From the NCBI RefSeq assembly GCF_003943515.1, contig NZ_RJPT01000001.1:585670-649669 (forward strand): a stretch of 64,000 nt of DNA, read 5' to 3'. A program made the position numbers and the translations under genes. Under the pieces are notes generated by a model. It had not been told where the DNA came from. It worked only from the letters and a program-made list of their open reading frames with translations, and did no database searches. This DNA comes from Streptococcus cristatus. Its GTDB lineage: Bacteria; Bacillota; Bacilli; Lactobacillales; Streptococcaceae. Positions 50,462 through 57,995 of the stretch are shown here, in pieces (within the stretch, counting starts at the first letter, position 1; each line of letters starts with the position of its first letter).

Positions 50462-50503
50462 CTCCTCTGCTCGCTAGATTTTAGCTGACAGAGGAGATTT
50501 TTT
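50462..50503. terminator. bidirectional terminator between small ORF and treR
   Basis: CTCCTCTG (50462-50469) and CAGAGGAG (50489-50496), followed by ATTTTTT on the plus strand; on the minus strand the stem runs into TTTTCC. It ends the small-ORF transcript and treR, which face each other. The 120 bp between the small ORF and this hairpin have no recognised feature. Confidence 0.8.
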
Positions 50504-50524
50504 ATGCTCGCTGAATCATCGACT

Positions 50525-51238
50525 TCATTCTTTCTGCCGAGTAGCAAAGTCTACAAAGCGAAATTTATCTAGTTTGTGCCGGCTCTCTGTATACTGAAAC
50601 TGGCGGCCATCAGCTAGATAGACCTGCGATTTAATGGAAACGACATGTTGGTCTCGGCCGATGTCCAGAAGGATCTGGTCTTGGTCACTAACATGATCGA
50701 TTGTAATTTCTTTTCTGGCATAGGCAATGTTAAGCTTTAAGGTTTCTTCTAAGTAGGCATAGATAGAATGCTCTCCGATTTCTCTGGTCAGATCTGGCAC
50801 CAAGCTTTTATCTAGATAGTCAATATCCAAGACAGAAGCGATGCTGTCGACCACTCGCTGCCGGACAATGCGCCAAACCAAGCGGTACTCTGGAAAGCCG
50901 GTTGTTTTTGAGAGCTTTTTATCTACAGTGATTTTATCAAGGCTGATGACATTGGTCTTGGATTGAAGCTGATGCTGTGCCACTAATTCTTGATAGCTGG
51001 TTAAGTTAGAAACAGGGAAATCTAGTTGTTCTTGTTTAACGACTTTGGAGCCCTGCCCCCGCACTTTCTCAATCAGTCCCTCTTCTTGCAAGAGCGCTAA
51101 AGCCTTGCGAACCGTATCCCGACTGACTTGGTAGATTTCCATCAGCTGATGTTCACTAGGAAGAAAGTCACCGAGCTGGTATTTTTCGCCTAAAATATCT
51201 CTTTCAAGTTGTTTGAATAATTGTTTGTATTTCTTCAT
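50525..51238 (-). CDS. treR: trehalose operon repressor, GntR family
   Basis: A 237-residue regulator: N-terminal winged helix (LPSEHQLMEIYQVSRDTVRKAL ending in EKVRGQGS, about residues 25-65) and a C-terminal UTRA effector domain. Relatives sense trehalose-6-phosphate and release treP-treC. The start at 51238 (MKKYKQLF) has GAGGAA just upstream on the minus strand; an ATG at 51271 would add eleven residues. Divergent from treP with a shared 186-bp control region. Confidence 0.92.
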   Translation of the reverse strand: MKKYKQLFKQLERDILGEKYQLGDFLPSEHQLMEIYQVSRDTVRKALALLQEEGLIEKVRGQGSKVVKQEQLDFPVSNLTSYQELVAQHQLQSKTNVISLDKITVDKKLSKTTGFPEYRLVWRIVRQRVVDSIASVLDIDYLDKSLVPDLTREIGEHSIYAYLEETLKLNIAYARKEITIDHVSDQDQILLDIGRDQHVVSIKSQVYLADGRQFQYTESRHKLDKFRFVDFATRQKE

Positions 51239-51316
51239 AAGTTCCTCACTTGTATTATCTTTGCCATACAACTATCAAAATTTTAGCAGAAATCTTCTAT
51301 TTTTACAACAAACAAG

Positions 51317-51345
51317 TTGCATACAGGATTGTTATCGATTACAAT
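51317..51345 (+). promoter_or_regulatory. treP promoter with overlapping cre site
   Basis: TTGCAT (51317-51322), 17 bp, TACAAT (51340-51345). The cre-like sequence TGTTATCGATTACA (51330-51343) matches TGWAANCGNTNWCA at 13 of 14 positions and covers the -10, so CcpA should repress transcription when glucose is present. A TreR operator is not certain; ATACAACT near 51267 and AGTTGCATAC at 51315 form a loose inverted pair. Confidence 0.75.
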
Positions 51346-51402
51346 TGAGTTTGTAAGCTAGTTAAGAAACTAGCGACATCAAAAATATAAGGAGAGTGCT
51401 GG

Positions 51403-51438
51403 ATGATTTCCAGCCACAAGTCAAATGGGAAAATTTGA
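51403..51438 (+). other. short upstream ORF overlapping the treP start
   Basis: AAGGAG at 51389-51394 sits 8 bp before an ATG at 51403 that opens an 11-codon frame ending with TGA at 51436-51438. The treP ATG (51425) lies inside it in another frame and has no ribosome site of its own. The in-frame stop at 51404-51406 leaves no other upstream treP start. Confidence 0.45.
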
Positions 51439-53392
51439 AAAGGAAGCTAAGGATTTGCTGAAGGCGATTGGCGGCAAAGAGAATGTTACAGCGGTCACTC
51501 ACTGTGCGACTCGGATGCGTTTCGTACTTGGTGATGAAAAGAAAGCTAATGTTAAGGCCATTGAGGCCATTCCGGTCGTAAAAGGAACCTTTACCAATGC
51601 TGGGCAGTTCCAAGTCATCATTGGAAATGATGTACCGATTTTTTATAATGATTTCACAGCTATATCAGGTATCGAGGGTGTTTCCAAATCAGCAGCTAAA
51701 TCAGCAGCTAAGAGCAATCAAAATCCAATTCAGCGGGTCATGACGACTCTAGCTGAAATCTTCACTCCAATCATTCCGGCCTTGATTGTCGGTGGATTGA
51801 TCCTCGGATTTCGGAATGTTCTTGAAGGCGTGCATTGGTCTATGTTGGATGGGAAAACCATCACAGAAGTGTCTCAATTTTGGGCTGGGATCAACCATTT
51901 CTTGTGGCTTCCAGGTGAAGCGATTTTCCAATTCTTACCAGTAGGAATTACTTGGTCTGTTTCTCGTAAGATGGGGACTAGCCAGATTCTAGGGATTGTA
52001 TTAGGTATCTGCTTGGTGTCACCGCAGTTGCTCAATGCTTACGCCGTGGCATCCACACCAGCAGCGGAAATTGCTAAGGACTGGGTTTGGGATTTCGGTT
52101 TCTTCACTGTTAATCGTATCGGTTACCAAGCGCAGGTTATTCCAGCTTTGCTGGCAGGACTTTCCTTGTCTTATCTAGAAATCTTCTGGCGGAAACATAT
52201 TCCAGAAGTGGTATCTATGATTTTTGTGCCTTTCTTATCATTGATTCCAGCCTTGATCTTGGCTCACACAGTCTTGGGTCCTATCGGTTGGGTAATTGGT
52301 CAGGGACTTTCAACAGTCGTACTTGCAGGTTTGACTGGTCCTGTTAAATGGCTCTTTGGTGCTGTCTTTGGTGCCCTTTATGCTCCGTTTGTTATCACAG
52401 GTCTTCACCATATGACCAATGCGATTGATACTCAGTTGGTAGCGGATGCTGGTGGTACTGGTCTTTGGCCAATGATTGCTCTGTCAAATATCGCTCAAGG
52501 CTCAGCTGTTTTTGCTTATTACCTTATGAATCGTCATGATGAACGGGAAGCACAAATTTCCTTGCCGGCTACTATTTCGGCTTACCTTGGTGTTACGGAA
52601 CCAGCCCTTTTCGGGGTCAATGTCAAATATATCTATCCATTTGTTGCGGGAATGATTGGTTCATCTATTGCTGGTCTGCTCTCTGTAACCTTTAATATCA
52701 CAGTCAATGCTATCGGGATTGGTGGCTTACCGGGTATTCTTTCTATCCAAGCAAAATATATGCTTCCATTTGCAGGAGTGATGCTTGTCGCAATCGTTGT
52801 ACCAATGGCTTTGACCTTTTTCTTCCGCAAAGCAGGATTTTTCACAAAAACGGAAGACGATACAGAATTACAAGCAGAATTTGCAGCTCAAGAAGAAGCA
52901 GAATTCGCCCATCAGGAAACAAAGATTGTCGCACCAGTAGAAATCGTTAGTCCTCTTGCGGGTCAAGTAAAAGAACTCAGTCAGGCAACAGATCCAGTAT
53001 TTTCATCAGGTGTGATGGGACAAGGTTTAGTGATTGAGCCAAGTGAAGGTGAGTTGGTGTCACCTGTGAATGGTACGGTGACTGTTCTCTTTCCAACCAA
53101 ACATGCCGTCGGCATCGTATCGGACGAGGGTGTGGAAATGCTTATGCATATCGGTATGGATACGGTCGGTCTAGACGGCAAGGGCTTTGAAGCCCATATT
53201 GAGCAAGGCGATCATGTGGCTATTGGACAAAAACTGATTATTTTTGATATGGATATTATCAAGGCTGCAGGTCTCGTGACAGAAACACCTGTCATTATCA
53301 CCAATCAGGATGCTTTCGTAGCAGATATGAGTGGAGAATATCCTAGCCATGTCAAACGCGGCGATAAGTTGATGACAGCAAAACGCATCTAG
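51425..53392 (+). CDS. treP: PTS system trehalose-specific EIIBCA
   Basis: Membrane permease that imports trehalose as trehalose-6-phosphate. It has 655 residues: EIIB (C27 in THCATRM is the phosphocysteine), an EIIC domain of about ten helices (105-470), an acidic linker, and a C-terminal EIIA-Glc type domain (about 500-650) with H575 in LMHIGMDTV as phosphohistidine. Domain order B-C-A matches streptococcal TreP. Under TreR and CcpA control by position. treC follows after 62 bp, which contain a GGCTC/GAGCC hairpin that may tune read-through. Confidence 0.95.
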   Translation: MGKFEKEAKDLLKAIGGKENVTAVTHCATRMRFVLGDEKKANVKAIEAIPVVKGTFTNAGQFQVIIGNDVPIFYNDFTAISGIEGVSKSAAKSAAKSNQNPIQRVMTTLAEIFTPIIPALIVGGLILGFRNVLEGVHWSMLDGKTITEVSQFWAGINHFLWLPGEAIFQFLPVGITWSVSRKMGTSQILGIVLGICLVSPQLLNAYAVASTPAAEIAKDWVWDFGFFTVNRIGYQAQVIPALLAGLSLSYLEIFWRKHIPEVVSMIFVPFLSLIPALILAHTVLGPIGWVIGQGLSTVVLAGLTGPVKWLFGAVFGALYAPFVITGLHHMTNAIDTQLVADAGGTGLWPMIALSNIAQGSAVFAYYLMNRHDEREAQISLPATISAYLGVTEPALFGVNVKYIYPFVAGMIGSSIAGLLSVTFNITVNAIGIGGLPGILSIQAKYMLPFAGVMLVAIVVPMALTFFFRKAGFFTKTEDDTELQAEFAAQEEAEFAHQETKIVAPVEIVSPLAGQVKELSQATDPVFSSGVMGQGLVIEPSEGELVSPVNGTVTVLFPTKHAVGIVSDEGVEMLMHIGMDTVGLDGKGFEAHIEQGDHVAIGQKLIIFDMDIIKAAGLVTETPVIITNQDAFVADMSGEYPSHVKRGDKLMTAKRI

Positions 53393-53454
53393 GAATAGTT
53401 AACTCATGGGATGGCGGCTCTGAGCCCCTCCCTTTTATCAAAAAAGGAGAAAAT

Positions 53455-55080
53455 ATGACACTTGATAAAACAAAGGTTATCTACCAAATTTATCCAAAGT
53501 CTTTTAAAGACACGACTGGCAATGGTTTGGGAGATTTTCGCGGGATTATTGAAAAACTTCCTTACTTGAAAGAGCTGGGAGTGGACATGATCTGGCTCAA
53601 TCCTTTCTATCCGAGTCCGCAGCGGGACAATGGGTATGATATTTCTGACTATACTGCGGTAGACCCTATCTTTGGAGATATGGCAGATTTTGAAGAGATG
53701 GTCAAGGTTGGTCAGCAGCATGGTATTGACTTCATGCTGGACATGGTTCTCAATCACTGCTCGATTGAACATGAGTGGTTCCAAAAGGCACTGGCTGGGG
53801 ATTCCTACTATCGGGACTTCTTTATCCTGCGAGATGAGCCGACGGATTGGCTGTCCAAATTTGGCGGCAGTGCCTGGGCGCCATTTGGCGATACGGGCAA
53901 ATATTATCTGCATCTTTATGACGTCACTCAAGCTGACCTCAATTGGCGCAACACCAATGTTCGTCAAGAGCTCTTTAAAGTGGTGAATTTTTGGCGAGAC
54001 AAAGGAGTCAAGGGCTTCCGCTTTGATGTCATCAATGTTATCGGAAAAGATGAGGTTCTGGCGGACTGTCCAGAGCAGGATGGCAAGCCAGCCTATACTG
54101 ATAAGCCAATCGTGCATGACTATCTGCGTATGATGAACGAAGCAACTTTTGGGCAAGACGAATCCGTTATGACGGTTGGTGAAATGAGTGCTACGACGAT
54201 TGAAAATTGCATCCTTTACACCGCACCAGACCGGCAGGAGCTGTCCATGGCTTTTAATTTCCATCATCTCAAGGTGGACTATGAAGCTGGACAGAAGTGG
54301 ACGCTTAAGGCCTTTGACTTTGAAGAGTTAAAACGCCTCTTCCATACTTGGGGCAAGGAAATGAGCAATCACGACGGTTGGTCAGCTCTCTTTTGGAACA
54401 ACCATGATCAGCCGCGAGCTCTCAACCGCTTTGTTGATGTAGAAAATTTCCGCAATGAAGGAGCGACTATGCTTGCAGCCAGTATTCATCTGTCGCGTGG
54501 GACGCCTTATATCTACATGGGTGAGGAGATTGGCATGGTGGATCCTGACTACGACTCCATGGAAGATTATGTGGATGTCGAGTCTCTCAATGCTTACCAG
54601 AGCTTACTTGCTGAAGGTCAATCGCCAGAAGCAGCCTTCAGGATCATCAAGGCTAAATCTCGTGATAATTCTCGAACGCCTATGCAGTGGGATGATTCAG
54701 TCAATGCAGGTTTTACAACAGGAACTCCATGGCTGAAGGCGGGCAAATCCTATCCTCTCATCAATGTGGAAAATGAAATCAAGGGTCCGATCTTTACCTT
54801 TTATCAGAAATTGATTGCCCTGCGTAAGGAACTGCCGATCATCGCAGAGGGCAGCTATCAGCCAGCCTATGAGGACAGTCCTCAGGTCTATGCCTTTGAG
54901 CGGGAGTGGCAAGGACAAAAACTTTTAGTCTTTAACAACTTCTATGCTGACCCAATTACCGTGGACATCCTACCAGACTATCAAAATGGCCAGGTGCTGA
55001 TTTCGAATTACGAGGAGCCAGCAGTAGCCGCGACTATGACCTTGAAACCCTATGAAACGTTAGCTATTCTAGTGAAATAA
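53455..55080 (+). CDS. treC: alpha,alpha-phosphotrehalase
   Basis: GH13 hydrolase that splits trehalose-6-phosphate to glucose and glucose-6-phosphate in the cytoplasm. It has 541 residues. Conserved regions: MVLNHCS (I), GFRFDVINV with nucleophile D191 (II), VGEM with acid E243 (III), NHDQPR with D318 (IV). AAGGAG lies upstream of the ATG. Dextran glucosidase DexB is a close relative, but adjacency to treP and treR supports phosphotrehalase. Confidence 0.95.
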   Translation: MTLDKTKVIYQIYPKSFKDTTGNGLGDFRGIIEKLPYLKELGVDMIWLNPFYPSPQRDNGYDISDYTAVDPIFGDMADFEEMVKVGQQHGIDFMLDMVLNHCSIEHEWFQKALAGDSYYRDFFILRDEPTDWLSKFGGSAWAPFGDTGKYYLHLYDVTQADLNWRNTNVRQELFKVVNFWRDKGVKGFRFDVINVIGKDEVLADCPEQDGKPAYTDKPIVHDYLRMMNEATFGQDESVMTVGEMSATTIENCILYTAPDRQELSMAFNFHHLKVDYEAGQKWTLKAFDFEELKRLFHTWGKEMSNHDGWSALFWNNHDQPRALNRFVDVENFRNEGATMLAASIHLSRGTPYIYMGEEIGMVDPDYDSMEDYVDVESLNAYQSLLAEGQSPEAAFRIIKAKSRDNSRTPMQWDDSVNAGFTTGTPWLKAGKSYPLINVENEIKGPIFTFYQKLIALRKELPIIAEGSYQPAYEDSPQVYAFEREWQGQKLLVFNNFYADPITVDILPDYQNGQVLISNYEEPAVAATMTLKPYETLAILVK

Positions 55081-55093
55081 TGATTAAAACCAG

Positions 55094-55126
55094 CTTAAGC
55101 TTCTTTTAAGTATGGTGCAGTATACT
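55094..55126 (+). promoter_or_regulatory. CiaR-type operator and promoter of second csRNA
   Basis: CTTAAG (55094-55099), 5 bp, TTTAAG (55105-55110), 10 bp, TATACT (55121-55126); identical layout to 27467-27499. Confidence 0.85.
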
Positions 55127-55132
55127 AAAAGC

Positions 55133-55270
55133 ATCAAATGAAGACCTCTTAACTTTATTTGATAGAAGGAATCCTTTAGTTTAACAGATGAGCAGCTGTT
55201 ATAGCTATAGTTCCGCACTTTTTTTCATAACAATCTCCGAAAAGGTCGCCCTCTAGGGCGGCTTTTTTTA
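55133..55270 (+). ncRNA. CiaR-dependent small RNA (csRNA), copy 2
   Basis: A predicted transcript of about 138 nt. The 5' hairpin ATCAAA ... TTTGAT shows GACCTCTTAACTT in its loop, one base changed from copy 1 (CCTCTT for CCTCCT), so anti-Shine-Dalgarno pairing may differ. A middle segment about 35 nt longer than in copy 1 contains CAGCTGTTATAGCTATAG; the shared TTTTTCATAACAATCTCCGA precedes a GC-rich terminator (CGCCCT/AGGGCG plus seven T). Located between treC and pflA. The rest of the gap to pflA holds only the pfl promoter. Confidence 0.85.
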
Positions 55271-55412
55271 TGGAGAAAGCTGGAAACGGAGAAAAGCAAT
55301 TTCAAGAAAAACTGAAAAACTCTATCTGTTGTAACACAATGAAAATGAAACTGAAAAACAGTTTATTTTCTAAAAAATAGGCAGAATCTATCTATTTTCA
55401 CTCGAATCGTGG

Positions 55413-55441
55413 TATAATGTAGTTATAGTAAAACGTTTTCA
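55413..55441 (+). promoter_or_regulatory. pflA promoter -10 with cre-like site
   Basis: TATAAT at 55413-55418 with GTAAAACGTTTTCA at 55428-55441 just downstream, which matches the cre consensus at 12 of 14 positions. It lies about +4 to +17, a place where CcpA blocks transcription. Confidence 0.65.
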
Positions 55442-55458
55442 GGTACAAGAGGATTATT

Positions 55459-56256
55459 ATGGTTGAAGAAGCGATTGATTATGGGAAAGTAACAGGAATG
55501 GTGCACTCTACGGAGAGTTTTGGAGCAGTGGATGGACCAGGTATCCGCTTCATCGTCTTTTTGCAAGGATGTCATATGCGTTGTCAATATTGCCACAATC
55601 CAGATACTTGGGAGATGGAGACTAACAAGTCTCAGCTGCGGACTGTGGATGATATCCTACAAGAAGCCCTTCGTTACAAAGGTTTCTGGGGCAATAAAGG
55701 TGGCATTACCGTCAGCGGGGGAGAAGCCCTTCTGCAAATCGACTTTTTGATTGCCTTCTTTACCAAGGCCAAAGAGCTGGGGATTCACTGTACGCTGGAT
55801 ACTTGCGCCCTGCCTTTTAGAAATACGCCTCGTTATCTAGAAAAGTTTAATAAACTGATGGCGGTGACGGATTTGGTCTTGCTGGATATCAAGGAAATTA
55901 ATGAGGCGCAGCATAGAATCGTGACTACCCAGACCAATAAAAACATCTTGGCCTGTGCAAAATATCTCTCAGATATTGGAAAGCCAGTGTGGATTCGTCA
56001 CGTTCTGGTGCCAGGCTTAACGGACCGTGATGAGGACTTGATTGAGTTAGGTAAGTTTGTCAAAACACTCAAGAACGTTGATAAGTTTGAAATCCTTCCT
56101 TACCATACTATGGGAGAATTCAAGTGGCGGGAGCTGGGCATTCCTTATTCACTGGAAGGCGTGAAGCCACCGACTGCTGACCGGGTCAAGAATGCCAAGG
56201 AACTGATGCAAACAGAATCCTACACCGAATACATGAATCGGGTGCATAATAACTAA
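55459..56256 (+). CDS. pflA: pyruvate formate-lyase activating enzyme
   Basis: Radical-SAM glycyl-radical activase that switches on pyruvate formate-lyase under anaerobic conditions, for mixed-acid fermentation. It has 265 residues. The cluster motif CX3CX2C is C38, C42 and C45 in GCHMRCQYCHN; VSGGEALLQ follows. GGAT lies upstream of the ATG. The pfl structural gene is not adjacent. A strong terminator follows. Confidence 0.95.
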   Translation: MVEEAIDYGKVTGMVHSTESFGAVDGPGIRFIVFLQGCHMRCQYCHNPDTWEMETNKSQLRTVDDILQEALRYKGFWGNKGGITVSGGEALLQIDFLIAFFTKAKELGIHCTLDTCALPFRNTPRYLEKFNKLMAVTDLVLLDIKEINEAQHRIVTTQTNKNILACAKYLSDIGKPVWIRHVLVPGLTDRDEDLIELGKFVKTLKNVDKFEILPYHTMGEFKWRELGIPYSLEGVKPPTADRVKNAKELMQTESYTEYMNRVHNN

Positions 56257-56272
56257 GTGATGCAAGTAGGGG

Positions 56273-56305
56273 AAATGGACTGGAGAGAAACCAGTCCATT
56301 TTTTT
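56273..56305 (+). terminator. terminator after pflA
   Basis: AATGGACTGG (56274-56283), loop AGAGAAA, CCAGTCCATT (56291-56300), then T to 56305. Confidence 0.9.
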
Positions 56306-56604
56306 CAATAAAACACCGGCTAATTCTTCGGGATAGCCTAATTTTATAAGATTTGATAGCATGGAAGCACACATTTAAGTACGTTGCAGGTAGTGGCTGT
56401 CTGATTTTAAAAGAATGGATATATTAGAAGAGCTTATAGCAAGCTTTCTTCTTTTTGCCTGATTAGCTTTCACCTCTATTTTAAGGCTAGAAAAGTTAGG
56501 TCTAGCTTTCAAGAAGGTGTTTGAATAAAGGCGGAATTTATGGTATAATAAGGCCTAATAGCGATTTTTTAAGAGAATAGAATAAGCGTAGAAGGAGTAG
56601 TGTT
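56306..56604 (+). promoter_or_regulatory. intergenic region with promoter of the GT8 gene
   Basis: TTGAAT (56521-56526), 17 bp, TATAAT (56544-56549) with TG at 56541-56542: an extended -10 promoter. The 215 bp before it contain no credible ORF. In particular, no serine-rich-repeat adhesin gene or remnant is seen here. Confidence 0.75.
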
Positions 56605-57828
56605 TTGGAAAAGAAAAAAGCCATTGTGGTTTCGGGAGATTATGGGTATATTAGACAGATCGAGACGACCATAAAATCTCTTTGCTGTCATCATAAAAAT
56701 CTAGATATTTATGTTTTTAATCAGGATATTCCTCAAGAATGGTTTTACTATACGCGTCGGAAGGTAGAAGCAGCTGGCAGTCAGTTGAACGATGTGAAAT
56801 TATTCAATGATCAGATTGATGATCAGGTGAAATCAAAATGGGAAGCTGGAACTTACGCTCACATTAACTACATGGCTTATGGGCGCTATTTTATACCGAA
56901 TTATGTTGCAGCAGATAAAGTTTTATATTTAGATTGTGATATTGTTGTGACACGAAATCTGGACCATCTTTTTGAGATAGATCTGGAGGATTATTATGTA
57001 GCAACGATTCGCGCGACATATGGAGTAGGCTTTGGCTTTAATTCTGGAATGATGCTCATTAATAATAAGCGTTGGCGTGAAGAAAACATGGCTCAGCAAT
57101 TGGTCGAGTTGACAGATAGAGAATTAGCTAATTTTACTGAAGGTGATCAGTCTATCTTGAATTTGATGTTTGAGGGCAAAAAACTTGATTTGGAAGATAC
57201 TTACAATTTTCAAATCGGTTTTGACATGGGAGCTGCGCTAGATAAGCATGACTGGATTTTCGAAATTCCACTTTCTCCACTACCTGCTGTTTTGCATTAT
57301 ATTTCTGGTCAAAAACCATGGAACACTGTTTCCAACATGCGTCTGCGTGAAGTATGGTGGTTTTACAATTCTCTCGATTGGTCCACAATTATTGAGACAG
57401 ATGAATTTGATGTCGAGAAGGCTATTAAACAGAGGGATGAAGGCTTTGCTCTCCACTGTGTAACCTTGACAAACTCAGATAGGTTAGAGGGAATTGAAGA
57501 TTTGGTGAATGCATTACCAAACTGTCTATTTCATATTGCTGCCTATACACAGATGTCTGATAAGTTACTCAAACTGATGGCTTATGAAAATGTTCGTTTG
57601 CACCCTGCAATTTTGCCATATCCTTTGAGAGATTTACTTGCGAGCAGCGACATTTATCTTGATATCAATCACGATCAGAAATTCGATACTGTAATTAGAG
57701 AGTTTCAAGAGTCTGGTAAGCCTGTTTATGCCTTTGATAATGTACAAACAGAAGGGGTTTCAGAGCGAGTATTCTCACATGAGAATTATCAGGAAATGGT
57801 GGAAAAAATTCGATCAGATTTTAATTAA
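56605..57828 (+). CDS. glycosyltransferase family 8 protein of the accessory Sec locus
   Basis: A 407-residue fusion. The N-terminal ~280 residues are a GT8 (GT-A) domain: LYLDCDIVV holds the DxD metal site D110-C-D112, GFNSGMMLIN and HYISGQKPWN follow. The C-terminal ~120 residues resemble a partial GT-B half (YPLRDLLASSDIYLDIN ... GKPVYAFDN), as in Gly/GalT-type enzymes that extend O-glycans on serine-rich-repeat adhesins. The start is TTG at 56605, supported by AGGAG 7 bp upstream. A terminator separates it from secY2. The acceptor is inferred from context. Confidence 0.85.
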   Translation: MEKKKAIVVSGDYGYIRQIETTIKSLCCHHKNLDIYVFNQDIPQEWFYYTRRKVEAAGSQLNDVKLFNDQIDDQVKSKWEAGTYAHINYMAYGRYFIPNYVAADKVLYLDCDIVVTRNLDHLFEIDLEDYYVATIRATYGVGFGFNSGMMLINNKRWREENMAQQLVELTDRELANFTEGDQSILNLMFEGKKLDLEDTYNFQIGFDMGAALDKHDWIFEIPLSPLPAVLHYISGQKPWNTVSNMRLREVWWFYNSLDWSTIIETDEFDVEKAIKQRDEGFALHCVTLTNSDRLEGIEDLVNALPNCLFHIAAYTQMSDKLLKLMAYENVRLHPAILPYPLRDLLASSDIYLDINHDQKFDTVIREFQESGKPVYAFDNVQTEGVSERVFSHENYQEMVEKIRSDFN

Positions 57829-57863
57829 ATGACGAACTGCCCCACATTTTGTAATCAAAATAG

Positions 57864-57917
57864 AGAAAGCAAGTTGATTCCTTATCTATAATTCTATGGA
57901 ATGGGCTTGCTTTCTTA
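57864..57917 (+). terminator. terminator between GT8 gene and secY2
   Basis: AGAAAGCAAG (57864-57873) and CTTGCTTTCT (57906-57915) form a perfect 10-bp stem across a 32-base loop, with only a short T tract, so termination may be partial. I see no strong promoter between it and secY2. Confidence 0.6.
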
Positions 57918-57995
57918 AGTCTTTGGCTTAAAAGACAAGTTTATGTATGAAAAGAGGACTCTGGGCAAGTCCAAAATACAAATAAAGGATAATAA

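Noticed and set aside
53401..53440. Terminator between treP and treC
   Set aside because: The GGCTC/GAGCC hairpin is short and its T tract weak; more likely a minor intercistronic structure within one operon.
53404..54267. 287-codon open frame on the minus strand
   Set aside because: It is antisense to treC, whose GH13 motifs fill the other strand; the protein has no family signature and no ribosome site.
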